Assembly (NCBI RefSeq): GCF_039537705.1
Contig: NZ_BAABBA010000014.1
Span: 57,488 to 121,487 of the forward strand
Reading direction: 5' to 3'
DNA length: 64,000 nt
Source: Georgenia daeguensis
Lineage (GTDB): Bacteria; Actinomycetota; Actinomycetes; Actinomycetales; Actinomycetaceae
A program made the position numbers and the translations under genes. The notes under the pieces are model-generated. The model made no database searches, was not told the origin of the DNA, and saw only the letters and a program-made list of their open reading frames with translations. Of the stretch, positions 42,143-54,989 are shown in pieces; within the stretch, counting starts at the first letter, position 1; the number at the start of each line of letters is the position of its first letter.

Positions 42143-42407
42143 GAGGGTGGTCTTCCTCCCGTCAGGATGCCGGGGCGGCATCGTCAGCTCGCCAGGATAC
42201 GGCGCACCCACCCCCGACGCTCACGCAGGTGCTCTGGATCACAATGCCACCCCCGCCCCGGCCCTGCACCGCTTCGGCCCCGGGCAGCGCCGCCCCGCCC
42301 CGCCGTCGGGCGGTTTCGCCCGGTTCACCCGGACCACCCCGAGCCTCCTCCCCCCGGCCCCGGCTACCGTGGACGGCGGCACCGGTGACGAGGGGAAGGG
42401 CGGCAGC

Positions 42408-43604
42408 ATGCAGGAGCCCCGGACGAACGAGGACCGGCCGGCGTTCCCGGTCGTCATGCGCGGGTACGACCGCGCACAGGTGGACCAGCGGCTCCACGTC
42501 CTGGAGTCGGCACTGGCCGAGGCCCGGCGGGAGGTCGCCACGCTCGACTCCCGGCTGCTGAAGCTCTCCGGGGAGCTCTCCGAGGCGCAGCAGCGCCTGA
42601 AGGAGACGGAACGCCCCACCTACGCCGGGCTCGGCTCGCGGGTCGAGCAGCTGCTGCGGTCCGCGGAGGAGCAGGCGCTCGACGTCGTCACCCGCGCCAA
42701 CGCCGACGCCGAGCGCACCCTGACCCGGTCCGCCCAGGCGGCTCGGGCGCTGACCGAGCGCGCGGAGCAGGAGTCGGCCGCGATGCTCGCCGACGCGCGG
42801 CGCGAGGCCGACCAGCTCGCCGGAGGCTCGCGGGCGACGGCGCAGACCACGCTGGACAACGCCCGCCGCCGCGCCGAGGAGATGGTGGGCGCCGCCCAGC
42901 GGGAGGCGGCACGACTCAAGGCGGCCGTCGAGGCCGAGGTCAACGAGCGGCGCGCGGGGCTCGACCGTGAGCTGGGCCTGAAGCAGGCGCTCGCCGAGAA
43001 GGAGGTCGCCGAGCTGCGGGCGCGGGCACAGACGGAGAGCTCGCAGCTGCGCGCGGCCGCCGAGCAGGAGGCCACCCAGGCGCACAACGCGGCCGTGGCG
43101 CGCGCGGCCGCCGTCGTCGGCGACGCCGAGGCACGGGCCGTGGACGCGGAACGACGCCTCGCCGAGGCGCTCGACCGCACCGAGCGCGCGCTGACGGAGG
43201 CCGACGCCGCGGCCCGCACCCGGTTGACGGAGGCCGACGCCGAGGCGACCCGGACCCTTGCTGAGGCCCGGGCGGAGGCACGGCGCCTCCGCGAGGAGGC
43301 CGAGGAGGCCGCCGAGGCGGCCCGGACCACGGCCCAGCGGCAGGTCGAGGAGCTCACGCGCCAGCGTGAGTCCATCGCGGTGTACATCGAGGAGATGAGG
43401 GGTCTGCTCGCGGTGCGCGAACCGGAGGCGCCGGCGTCGGCCGCGACGCCACCCCCGGCCCAGGCGCCGCCCACCCACACACCGCCGGCCCAGACACCGC
43501 CTGCGCCGGTTCCACCCGCGCCGGCCCCGCCCGCGCAAGCCTCACGCGGGCAGGCCCCGCGCGGGCCGGCGCCACGGACGAAGACGCCGCCCCCGCCGGG
43601 TTAG
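42408..43604 (+). CDS. Scy/FilP- or DivIVA-like coiled-coil protein
   Basis: This 398-residue protein begins with a DivIVA-like segment (FPVVMRGYDRAQVDQRLHVLESAL) and continues as an almost unbroken coiled coil to about residue 335, rich in Ala, Glu, Arg and Gln. The end is a Pro/Ala-rich disordered tail with PPAQ/PPAP repeats. The pattern fits the actinobacterial cellulose-binding-protein group that includes Streptomyces Scy/FilP, which organise the cell pole or membrane-associated cytoskeleton. ATG 42408 follows GGGGAAGGG. It is divergent from the membrane-protein/lipoprotein pair, so a common role in envelope organisation is possible but unproven. Confidence 0.8.
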   Translation: MQEPRTNEDRPAFPVVMRGYDRAQVDQRLHVLESALAEARREVATLDSRLLKLSGELSEAQQRLKETERPTYAGLGSRVEQLLRSAEEQALDVVTRANADAERTLTRSAQAARALTERAEQESAAMLADARREADQLAGGSRATAQTTLDNARRRAEEMVGAAQREAARLKAAVEAEVNERRAGLDRELGLKQALAEKEVAELRARAQTESSQLRAAAEQEATQAHNAAVARAAAVVGDAEARAVDAERRLAEALDRTERALTEADAAARTRLTEADAEATRTLAEARAEARRLREEAEEAAEAARTTAQRQVEELTRQRESIAVYIEEMRGLLAVREPEAPASAATPPPAQAPPTHTPPAQTPPAPVPPAPAPPAQASRGQAPRGPAPRTKTPPPPG

Positions 43605-43606
43605 AC

Positions 43607-43647
43607 CTCCCGCAGCGGGGTGACAACGCCCGCAGGGGGTGCGGGAG
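43607..43647. terminator. Hairpin between convergent coiled-coil and GNAT genes
   Basis: CTCCCGCA (43607-43614) pairs with TGCGGGAG (43640-43647). Inner complementary pieces (CGGGG/CCCG) can extend the fold. It lies between the stop codons at 43604 and 43648 and probably terminates both transcripts. Confidence 0.6.
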
Positions 43648-44139
43648 TCAGCGGAGCATCCGCACCTCGGTGAGGGCGCCGCCCGCCGCCACGGCGCGCC
43701 GCTCGCCGTCGAGCTCGAACCCGTGGTGCCGGTAGAACCCCTGGGCGCGGGCGTTGTCCTGCTCCACCCACAGCTGGCACGGCGCGTCGCCGATCGCCAG
43801 CTGCAGCAGGTGGGTGCCCGTCCGGCGCCCCTGCTCCTCGGCCAGGACGTAGAGCAGGCGCAGCTCGAGCGGCCGGACGTGCCCGGCACCGGGCGCGACC
43901 GCCTGCGCGAACCCCACGGCCTCGCCGTCGCGCTGCGCCAGCCAGGTGGTCGGCCCGTTGGGGTCCGAGAGCGCCTGCTCCCACTCGGCCGGCCCTCTCG
44001 CGGCCCGCTCGGCGTACACGTCGTCGGGCACCTTGGCGCCGTACGTCTCGTGCCAGCACCTCAGGTGCACGGCCGCGATCGCCGGCGCGTCGAGGACGTT
44101 GGCGGGACGGATGCGGGCGGAGGGGAGCGTGCTCGGCAT
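43648..44139 (-). CDS. GNAT family N-acetyltransferase
   Basis: This 163-residue GNAT-fold protein starts ARIRPANVLDAPAIAAVHLRCWHETYG. The acetyl-CoA-binding motif A is LRLLYVLAEEQGRRTGTHLLQLAI, which keeps the Q/RxxGxG/A-like pattern as QGRRTGTH. LWVEQDNARAQGFYRHHGFEL is the usual C-terminal motif B. The acceptor substrate is unknown. ATG 44139 is divergent from the small gene at 44203 with a 63-bp gap. No operon partner is evident. Confidence 0.9.
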   Translation of the reverse strand: MPSTLPSARIRPANVLDAPAIAAVHLRCWHETYGAKVPDDVYAERAARGPAEWEQALSDPNGPTTWLAQRDGEAVGFAQAVAPGAGHVRPLELRLLYVLAEEQGRRTGTHLLQLAIGDAPCQLWVEQDNARAQGFYRHHGFELDGERRAVAAGGALTEVRMLR

Positions 44140-44202
44140 GGGCCCAGGGTAGGCCGTGCCCGGCGATGCGCCCGACCGGCGTCACGGCCCTACCGTGGGG
44201 GC

Positions 44203-44616
44203 ATGGACGAGTGGGGGCGACGACGCCGCGAGGCAGCCGAGGACCGTGCCGCGCTGCTCGAGCGGCGCCGGCGGGCCGAGCACGCCCGGGCCGGGGAGAT
44301 GCTCCGTACCTTCGTCGCGGCCGCCGGACGGGCCGCGCTGGCGCCCGAGCGGCTGCGGGTGCAGAGCTACGACGGCCGGACCACCGCACGCACCGGGCTG
44401 AGCGGCTGGTACCTGCGCGGCGACCGGACCGTCGCCGTCGGGACGGACGGCCGCTTCTACGTGCTCACCGCGCGGCTCACGCCGCTGGACCGGCTCCGCG
44501 GCACGACAGTGCCGCCGGCGGACCCGCCGCTGGTCATCGGCGCGGGCGGCAAGGACGGCGACTCGCTCGCCCTGGCCGCCGCGCTGACCCGGCTGCTCCC
44601 GGGCTGGGACGACTGA
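44203..44616 (+). CDS. Small conserved-looking protein, unknown function
   Basis: This 137-residue protein has a strongly basic/acidic N-terminal helix (DEWGRRRREAAEDRAALLERRRRAEHARAGEML). A compact C-terminal part follows with aromatic and strand-like segments (RVQSYDGRTTARTGLSGWYLRGDRTVAVGTDGRFYVLTA). I do not recognise a named family. The stop lies three bases from the stop of the convergent alpha/beta-hydrolase gene. Coding support comes from the high third-position GC and a clean ATG at 44203; a nearby GGGG may serve as ribosome site. Confidence 0.7.
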   Translation: MDEWGRRRREAAEDRAALLERRRRAEHARAGEMLRTFVAAAGRAALAPERLRVQSYDGRTTARTGLSGWYLRGDRTVAVGTDGRFYVLTARLTPLDRLRGTTVPPADPPLVIGAGGKDGDSLALAAALTRLLPGWDD

Positions 44617-44619
44617 CGC

Positions 44620-45432
44620 TCAGGGACGCCGGCACCGCTCGTGCAGGCGGCGAAGCGCGGCGGCGACCTCGTGCGGCTGCTCCACCGCGCTGAGGTGCCC
44701 GGCGCGCGGCACGACGACGAGCTCGACGTCCCGCAGCGCCGCCGCCATGGCCTCGGCGTCCTCCTGCGAGCTCTGGGCGTCCTCGGCGCCGCGCAGGACC
44801 AGGGCCGGCACCTCGAGCCGCTCGAGCGCCGCCAGCCGGTCGGGCCGCGTCGCCATGGCGCGCTGGGCCCAGGCGATGCCCGACGGCGGAGCCTCGGCCA
44901 GCCAGGCGCGAACCTTCTCCACGACGTCGGGCCGCTCCGCGTGCGACGTGGCCCCGAGCACCTGGTCGAGCATCGGCGCGACCGCACGGGCCCCCATGGG
45001 GCCCGCCGCCTGCTCGGCGACGTGCGTGCGGTGGGCGCGCACGGTGTCGGAGTCCGCCGCCGCCCGGGTGTCCAGCAGGCCGATGCCGGCGAGCAGCTCT
45101 GCGTGACGCTCGGCGAGCGCGAGGGCGGCGTACCCGCCCATCGAGAGCCCCGCGACCACCGCCCGGTCCACCCCGGCGTCCCGCAGCGTGAGCGCCACGG
45201 CGTCCGCGTACGAGGACAGGGACGGCTTCAGCGGCCGGCCCAGGCTCTCGGCGAGCTCCCGCGGCGAGGGCGAGTCGCCGAACCCCGCGGCGTCCAGGGT
45301 GAGAACGGGGAGGTCGCCGAGATCGGCGACGACGTCGTCCCACATGCGTCGGTCGAGCGGGAAGGCGTGCAGGAGGACGAGGGGCATCGGGTCGTCGGGG
45401 CCGTGTCGCGTCAGCGACAGCCGTGCGCTCAT
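44620..45432 (-). CDS. Alpha/beta-fold hydrolase
   Basis: This 270-residue protein has the canonical fold order. The oxyanion region is PLVLLHAFPLDRRMW. The nucleophile elbow is GLSMGG with S97, the acid is in VLRGAEDAQ and the His in PRAGHLSAVEQP. It resembles esterases and lactonases of the 3-oxoadipate enol-lactonase or homoserine-acetyltransferase-like groups, without a substrate-defining motif. ATG 45432 gives the usual short N-terminal beta strand. It lies downstream of the small Cys-rich gene on the same strand with a 67-bp gap. Confidence 0.9.
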   Translation of the reverse strand: MSARLSLTRHGPDDPMPLVLLHAFPLDRRMWDDVVADLGDLPVLTLDAAGFGDSPSPRELAESLGRPLKPSLSSYADAVALTLRDAGVDRAVVAGLSMGGYAALALAERHAELLAGIGLLDTRAAADSDTVRAHRTHVAEQAAGPMGARAVAPMLDQVLGATSHAERPDVVEKVRAWLAEAPPSGIAWAQRAMATRPDRLAALERLEVPALVLRGAEDAQSSQEDAEAMAAALRDVELVVVPRAGHLSAVEQPHEVAAALRRLHERCRRP

Positions 45433-45499
45433 GCCAGGAGCATGTCACGCGGACCGGACCTTCGCAGGCCGCACCGGTCCGAATGTCACGCGGGCGCCC

Positions 45500-45811
45500 T
45501 CAGCGCGACGGACGGCGCCGGTCCCGGGCCCGCCAGCACGCCGTGTGCCAGTGCCGCCGGTCGTCCAGCGCGGCCTGCGCGCCGAGCAGATGCTCCGTGC
45601 GCCAGGCGACCATGTGCGGGGTGCCCGGCGGGATGAGCTGGTCGCAGCCGGGGCACCGGTAGGCCTTGTCCGAACCCCGGACGGCACGCACCGTGTAGTC
45701 CTCGCCGTCCGGACCGCGCTGGGTCTGCGGGACGCCGCGCAGCCGGTCCGGGTCGAGGGGCACGTGCCCCTCGCCGTACGGGCGGCGGCGGGAGCGGCGG
45801 GAGGACGGCAC
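45500..45811 (-). CDS. Small zinc-ribbon-like protein, unknown function
   Basis: This 103-residue basic protein contains YRCPGCDQLIPPGTPHMVAWR and, later, RRHWHTACWRARDRR. That gives a CxxC pair, then His and Cys/His residues able to bind one zinc. Its ends are Arg/Ser-rich. Actinobacterial genomes often carry a close relative annotated as ATP/GTP-binding or hypothetical protein, as I recall, but no nucleotide motif is present here. It may bind nucleic acid. It lies between the GH1 gene upstream and the alpha/beta hydrolase downstream, all on the minus strand. Confidence 0.75.
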   Translation of the reverse strand: MPSSRRSRRRPYGEGHVPLDPDRLRGVPQTQRGPDGEDYTVRAVRGSDKAYRCPGCDQLIPPGTPHMVAWRTEHLLGAQAALDDRRHWHTACWRARDRRRPSR

Positions 45812-45855
45812 CGCTGAATTCTCTCAGGCCTCGGACTCTCTCAGGCGTCGGACTC

Positions 45856-47312
<1,457 letters not shown>

Positions 47313-47316
<4 letters not shown>

Positions 47317-48512
47317 ACGGTGACCTCCTGGCCGTGGCGGACGACGCGAAGCGGACGCAGCCCGGCGTCCGTGACGATCAGGTCGGCGCGGCGGCCGGCC
47401 TCGAGGGCGCCGACACCGGCGTCGCCGAGGACGCGGGCCGGGCCGGTGGACGCCATGTAGACGGCGTCGACGAGGGGGACGCCGCCGGCCACGGTGGTCC
47501 GGACGACGTCGAGCAGGTGCGCGGTGCCCCCGGCGATGGACTCGCCGACGGTCAGCCGGGCCACTCCCCCGGCGACCGTCACGTCCTGAGAGCCGAGCCG
47601 GTAGGCGCCGTCCGGCATGCCCGCGGCCGCCATCGCGTCGGTGACCAGCACGATGCCGTCCCGGCCGACGAGCTCGTAGACCTCGCGGACCAGCTCGGGG
47701 TGGAGATGGGTGCCGTCGGCGATGAGCTCGACGACGGCGTCGCCCCGGCGGGCGGCGGCGAGGAACTCCCCGATCGGGCCGGGGTCGCGATGGTGCAGCG
47801 GGTGCATGCCGTTGAACAGGTGCGTGACGGTGGCGCGGGCGGAGCGCGGGCCGTCGGCGGCGCCGAGCAGGGCCGCGCCGGCCTCGAGGGCGGCGCGCGT
47901 GTCCCCCGGGCCGGCGTCGGTGTGCCCCCACGAGGGCAGCGCGCCGCCGGCGACGAGGGCCGCGGCGACGCCGTCCCGGTTCCCGGCGTGCTCCGGCGCG
48001 ACCGTCATGGTGACCACGTGCCCGCCGCCCAGCTCGAGCAGCTGCGTCGTGAGCGCGGGGTCGGGCTCGATGATGAGCGCCGGGTCCTGCGCGCCGCAGC
48101 GCACGACCGAGAGGAAGGGCCCCTCGAGGTGGACGCCGGCGATCTCCCCGGCGTCGGCGAGGCCGGCGAGCAGCGCCACCCGGCTCCGCAGCGTCTCCGG
48201 CGCGGCCGTCACGAGCGAGGCGACGAGGGACGTCGTGCCGTGCCGCCGGTGCTCGTGGACGGCGCGCAGCGCGTCGCCGGGCGTCTCGGCGTCGGGGAAG
48301 GAGGCGCCGCCGCCGCCGTGGCAGTGCAGATCGACCAGGCCCGGCAGGACGAGGCGCCCGTCGTCGGCGGGAGGACCGGACGGCGGGGCGCCCGGCACCT
48401 CGGCGGCGGGGCCGACCCAGCGGATCGTGGCCCCCTCGAGGACGACTGCGCCGTCGTCGATCACGCCCCGCGGCGTGACCACACGGCCCCGTACGACCGA
48501 CTCGCTCGTCAT
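47313..48512 (-). CDS. nagA: N-acetylglucosamine-6-phosphate deacetylase
   Basis: This 399-residue amidohydrolase removes acetate from GlcNAc-6-P in amino-sugar catabolism and peptidoglycan recycling. Metal or substrate motifs visible are VDLHCHGGGG with H63-H65, GVHLEGPFLS, WGHTDA, VTHLFNGMHPLHHR and LVTDAM. The C-terminal STGPARVLGDAGVGALEAGRRADLIV is typical. ATG 48512 is used; a further in-frame start at 48527 adds only five residues. No nagB or PTS gene is in the window. It is followed at once by the GH1 gene with a 4-bp overlap. Confidence 0.93.
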
Positions 48513-48581
48513 GACCCCATCCAACACCTCGGAGGCGGTCGGTCCCGAATCCGGCGGGAGCGGCGCACGGCGCGGCCGCGC

Positions 48582-49277
48582 TCAGAAGAGGCGCGACTCC
48601 ACGTCGTCGAGCCCGCGCATGGCGTCGTAGTCGAGCACGACGCAGCGGATGTCGCGGTCCGTGGCCAGCACGCGGGCCTGCGGCTTGATCTCCTGCGCCG
48701 CGAACACGCCCCGCACGGGCGCCAGGAGCGGGTCGCGGTTGAGCAGCTCGAGATAGCGGGTCAGCTGCTCGACGCCGTCGATGTCGCCGCGGCGCTTGAT
48801 CTCCACGGCCACCGAGACCCCGGACGGGTCCTTCGCCATGATGTCCACGGGCCCGATCGCCGTCGGGTACTCGCGCCGCACGAGCTGGTGCCCGGGGCCC
48901 AGCAGGTCGATCTGCTCCGCCAGCAGCTTCTGTAGGTGCGCCTCCACGCCGTCCTTGACGAGCCCGGGGTCGACACCGAGCTCGACCGAGTGGTCCGCGA
49001 CGATCTCGAAGATGCGCACCACGAGACGGTCGTCGCTCTTGACGTTCTGGACCGTCCACACCTCACGCACGCCCTCGTCGGCGTCCTGGCCCTCGGGCTC
49101 GGCGACGACGAGCTTGCAGGGCGGGCTCATCCAGTTCAGCGGCTTGTAGGAGCCGCCGTCGGAGTGCACCAGGACCGACCCGTCGGCCTTGACCATGAGG
49201 AGGCGGGTGGCCACGGGCAGGTGGGCGTCGAGACGCCCGGAGTAGTCCACGGAGCAGCTGGCGATGACGACGCGCAA
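48582..49277 (-). CDS. nucS: Mismatch-specific endonuclease NucS/EndoMS
   Basis: This 231-residue protein replaces MutS/MutL mismatch repair in actinobacteria by cutting both strands at a mismatch. The C-terminal nuclease domain has D145 in GPVDIMAKD and E159-K161 in VAVEIKRRGDIDGVEQLTRYL. The N-terminal domain starts RVVIASCSVDYSGRLDAHLP. It ends ESRLF, compatible with the C-terminal clamp-binding peptide of actinobacterial NucS. The start is TTG 49277 behind AAGGAAGG; the conserved N-terminus begins exactly there. It follows the atp operon and DUF2550 gene on the same strand. Confidence 0.95.
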   Translation of the reverse strand: MRVVIASCSVDYSGRLDAHLPVATRLLMVKADGSVLVHSDGGSYKPLNWMSPPCKLVVAEPEGQDADEGVREVWTVQNVKSDDRLVVRIFEIVADHSVELGVDPGLVKDGVEAHLQKLLAEQIDLLGPGHQLVRREYPTAIGPVDIMAKDPSGVSVAVEIKRRGDIDGVEQLTRYLELLNRDPLLAPVRGVFAAQEIKPQARVLATDRDIRCVVLDYDAMRGLDDVESRLF

Positions 49278-49324
49278 ACGGGCACTGCCTTCCTTCTGAT
49301 GACGATGTGCGGGTGGCGCCGGCC

Positions 49325-49744
49325 TCAGACGAGGGGCTCACCGCGGGGCGGGGCGGACTCGAGCCAGCTCACCAGCCCGGCGAGCGACCCGCGCCGCATG
49401 GCGAGGTCGAACTCCTCCCCCTGGGAGCAGCACCGGATCTCGGTGACCTGGTCACGGCCGCCGGCGGCGCGGTGCGTGCGCTCGCGCACCTCCAGGTCCT
49501 CCCGCGCGAAGGTCCGGGTGGGGCGCAGGGAGAGCGAGACCAGGCGGTACCAGTCCACCCGTCCCACACCGAAGACGGCGATGCCGCTGGTCCAGTCGCG
49601 CCGCCCGACCGGGCGCAGGGCGCACTCGAAGGACCCGATGCGGCGCCCCAGCCGGCGCACCCGTACCGCGAAGAGCACGAGCACCACGAGCGCGACGAGG
49701 GCGAGAACCACCAAGGCTGCCCCGGCCGTCCCCGCCCACGTCAA
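49325..49744 (-). CDS. DUF2550 family single-TM protein
   Basis: This 139-residue protein has one N-terminal membrane segment (GAALVVLALVALVVLVLFAVRV) followed by a basic stretch and a soluble domain (GSFECALRPVGRRDWTSGIAVFGVGRVDWYRLVSLSLRPTRTF). This is the DUF2550 pattern found directly after atpC in many actinobacteria (Rv1312 in M. tuberculosis). Its function is unknown. The start TTG 49744 has only a weak ribosome site. It is 6 bp downstream of atpC, so it is very likely part of the ATP synthase transcript. Confidence 0.88.
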   Translation of the reverse strand: MTWAGTAGAALVVLALVALVVLVLFAVRVRRLGRRIGSFECALRPVGRRDWTSGIAVFGVGRVDWYRLVSLSLRPTRTFAREDLEVRERTHRAAGGRDQVTEIRCCSQGEEFDLAMRRGSLAGLVSWLESAPPRGEPLV

Positions 49745-49750
49745 TGCGAT

Positions 49751-50026
49751 CTACCGGTCGTTCTCGGCGCCCGTACGGGCAGGCTCCAGCACCACGGTCA
49801 CGGCGTCCTCGTCCACGGAGACGAACCCGCCCGAGTAGACCTCGATCTCGACGACGGAGCCGGTCGTGGGCGTGATGCGCACCTTGCCGGGGCGCAGGAC
49901 GGCGAGCACCGGCTGGCGGCCCGGGAGGATCCCCAGGTCGCCGTTCGCGGCCGGGACGACCACGCTGGTCGACTCGCCGCTCCACAGCGCGGCGGTCGTC
50001 GAGACGACGTCCACATTCATCGCCAC
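49751..50026 (-). CDS. atpC: ATP synthase F1 epsilon subunit, short form
   Basis: This 91-residue protein consists of the N-terminal beta-sandwich (VDVVSTTAALWSGESTSVVVPAANGDLGILPGRQPVLAVLRPGKV). The C-terminal helical hairpin that inhibits ATP hydrolysis in E. coli or Bacillus is missing. The stop follows the beta domain directly, so the absence looks native rather than a frameshift. Short epsilon subunits occur in some actinobacteria. GTG 50026 follows GGAGG at eight bases; ATG 50020 is too far. It is last of the F1 genes. Confidence 0.94.
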   Translation of the reverse strand: MAMNVDVVSTTAALWSGESTSVVVPAANGDLGILPGRQPVLAVLRPGKVRITPTTGSVVEIEVYSGGFVSVDEDAVTVVLEPARTGAENDR

Positions 50027-50055
50027 AGTGGCGACCTCCTCGTAGGTGGTGAGCG

Positions 50056-51522
<1,467 letters not shown>

Positions 51523-51562
51523 TTCTTCGTTCCTTCGCTTGTCCCCGGTCGGGTGGATGGGC

Positions 51563-52459
51563 TCACCGGCTCGACGCGAGCGCGTCGGCACCGGAGACGA
51601 TCTCGGTGATCTCAGAGGTGATGTCGGCCTGACGGGCCGTGTTCGCCAGCCGCGTGTAGTCGCGGATGAGGTCCTCGGCGTTGTCCGTGGCCGTGTGCAT
51701 GGCCTGCTGGCGCGCCGCCAGCTCGGAGGCGGCCGCCTGCAGCAGCTGGGAGTGGATGCGCCGGCGCACGTACATCGGCAGCAGCGCGTCGAGCACCTCG
51801 TCGGGGCTCGGCTCGAACTCGTACAGGGGCAGCGGCTGCTGCCCGGCGGGCGTGACGCCCTCGACGACCTCCAGCGGCAGCATCCGGCGCACCTCGGGCA
51901 CCTGGGACACCATCGAGACGAACCGCGTGAACACCACGTGCACCTCGCTGACCCCGCCCTCCTCGGCGGGGGCGAGGAAGGCGCTCAGCAGCGAGTCGGC
52001 GATCTCGCCGGCCCGGTCCGCCGTCGGCGAGTCCGAGCCGCCGGTCCAGGACCGCACGACCTCGCGCCCGCGGAACCGGAAGTACCCCTCGCCGCGGCGG
52101 CCGGTCACGTACAGCACCGGCTCCTTGCCCTGCTCCTCGAGCTCCTCGAGGAGGCGCTCGGTGGCGCGCAGCACCGTGGCGGAGTACGCCCCGGCCATGC
52201 CGCGGTCGGACGTCACGGCCAGCACGGCCACGCGCTTGGTGTCCGCGCGCCCGGAGATGAGCGGGTGGTCCAGGTTCGCGTGCGCCGAGACGGCCGAGAC
52301 AGCCCGGATCAGCGCGCGCGTGTACGGGTCCGCGCCCTGGGCCGCCTTCCGCGCCTTGCTGATGCGGGAGGCCGCGATCAGCTCCATGGCCCGGAACATC
52401 TTCTTCAGGGTCTGGGTGGCCCTGATCTTCTGCTTGTAGACCCTCTGCTCGCCCGCCAC
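51563..52459 (-). CDS. atpG: ATP synthase F1 gamma subunit
   Basis: This 298-residue rotor subunit begins MAGEQRVYKQKIRATQTLKKMFRAMELIAASRISKA and ends with the long helix MHTATDNAEDLIRDYTRLANTARQADITSEITEIVSGADAL. These terminal helices form the central stalk. TSDRGMAGAYSATVLRATERL is the conserved middle part. GTG 52459 lies one base after the atpA stop, indicating coupling. Confidence 0.97.
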   Translation of the reverse strand: MAGEQRVYKQKIRATQTLKKMFRAMELIAASRISKARKAAQGADPYTRALIRAVSAVSAHANLDHPLISGRADTKRVAVLAVTSDRGMAGAYSATVLRATERLLEELEEQGKEPVLYVTGRRGEGYFRFRGREVVRSWTGGSDSPTADRAGEIADSLLSAFLAPAEEGGVSEVHVVFTRFVSMVSQVPEVRRMLPLEVVEGVTPAGQQPLPLYEFEPSPDEVLDALLPMYVRRRIHSQLLQAAASELAARQQAMHTATDNAEDLIRDYTRLANTARQADITSEITEIVSGADALASSR

Positions 52460-52460
52460 G

Positions 52461-54101
<1,641 letters not shown>

Positions 54102-54173
54102 CTGCTCTTCCTTCGTTCTGTGTGACCGCTGGGGCGCGGTCGGTGCTACATGTCAGTGAGTATCGGTGGGCGC

Positions 54174-54989
54174 TCAGCCCGCGAGCCGTCGCTTGGCGTC
54201 TGCCAGGCGGGAGGCCAGGGTTGCGTCGACGACCGCGTCGCCGACCTGGATGCGCAGGCCGCCGACCACGTCCGGGTCGAGGGCCACGTGCACCTGCACG
54301 GCCCGGCCGTGCTGCCTCTCCAGGATGCGCGTCAGCCGCTCGATCTGCGACCCCGTCAGCGGTACCGCGGAGGTGACCGAGGCGACCAGTCGCTCACGGC
54401 GTGCCGCCGCCTGGTCGGCCAGCGAGCGCAGCAGCGCCGGCAGCGTGTGCCCCCGCGGGTGCGCGGCGGCCCTGACGGCCAGCGCGGCCGTCTCGGGCGC
54501 GACCTTGCCGGCCAGCACCCGCTCCATCAGCTCGCCGCGACGCTCGGCAGCGGTCTCGTGGTCCGTGAGCGCGAGCCGCAGCTCGCGCTGGTCCACGAGG
54601 ATGCGCTCGAGACGGTAGGTCTCCGCCTCGACCTCCTCGATCCGGCCGGCCTGCTCGGCCGCCGCCAGGATCGAGTCCGCAGCCAGGATCTCGATGGCGT
54701 CGGCGAGGTCGCGCGGCTCGGACCAGCGCTCGCGCACCAGCCCGGACACGAGGTCCACGACCTCGGCGTCGACCTTGCCGGTCAGCACGTCCCGCGTCAG
54801 CCCGGCGCGGTCCTCGCCGGGCCGGGACGGCTCGGTGAGGGCACGGCGCAGCGCCGCGGAACCGTCGAGCACGTCGACGACGCCGAAGAGCTGGTCACCG
54901 AGCGCCTGCGCACGTGCTCCGACCTGGCGCAGCACCGGCTCCCAGCGCTCCCGCGCCTGCTCCAGAGCTGCCTGGCTGCTCGCCCGCAT
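54174..54989 (-). CDS. atpH: ATP synthase F1 delta subunit (long actinobacterial form)
   Basis: This 271-residue subunit links F1 to the peripheral stalk. The C-terminal domain carries the family signature RLVASVTSAVPLTGSQIERLTRILERQHGRAVQVHVALDPDVVGGLRIQVGDAVVDATLASRLADAKR. It is about 90 residues longer than the E. coli protein, as usual in this phylum. ATG 54989 shares one base with the atpF stop (TGATG); GGGAGG is four bases upstream. Confidence 0.96.
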   Translation of the reverse strand: MRASSQAALEQARERWEPVLRQVGARAQALGDQLFGVVDVLDGSAALRRALTEPSRPGEDRAGLTRDVLTGKVDAEVVDLVSGLVRERWSEPRDLADAIEILAADSILAAAEQAGRIEEVEAETYRLERILVDQRELRLALTDHETAAERRGELMERVLAGKVAPETAALAVRAAAHPRGHTLPALLRSLADQAAARRERLVASVTSAVPLTGSQIERLTRILERQHGRAVQVHVALDPDVVGGLRIQVGDAVVDATLASRLADAKRRLAG

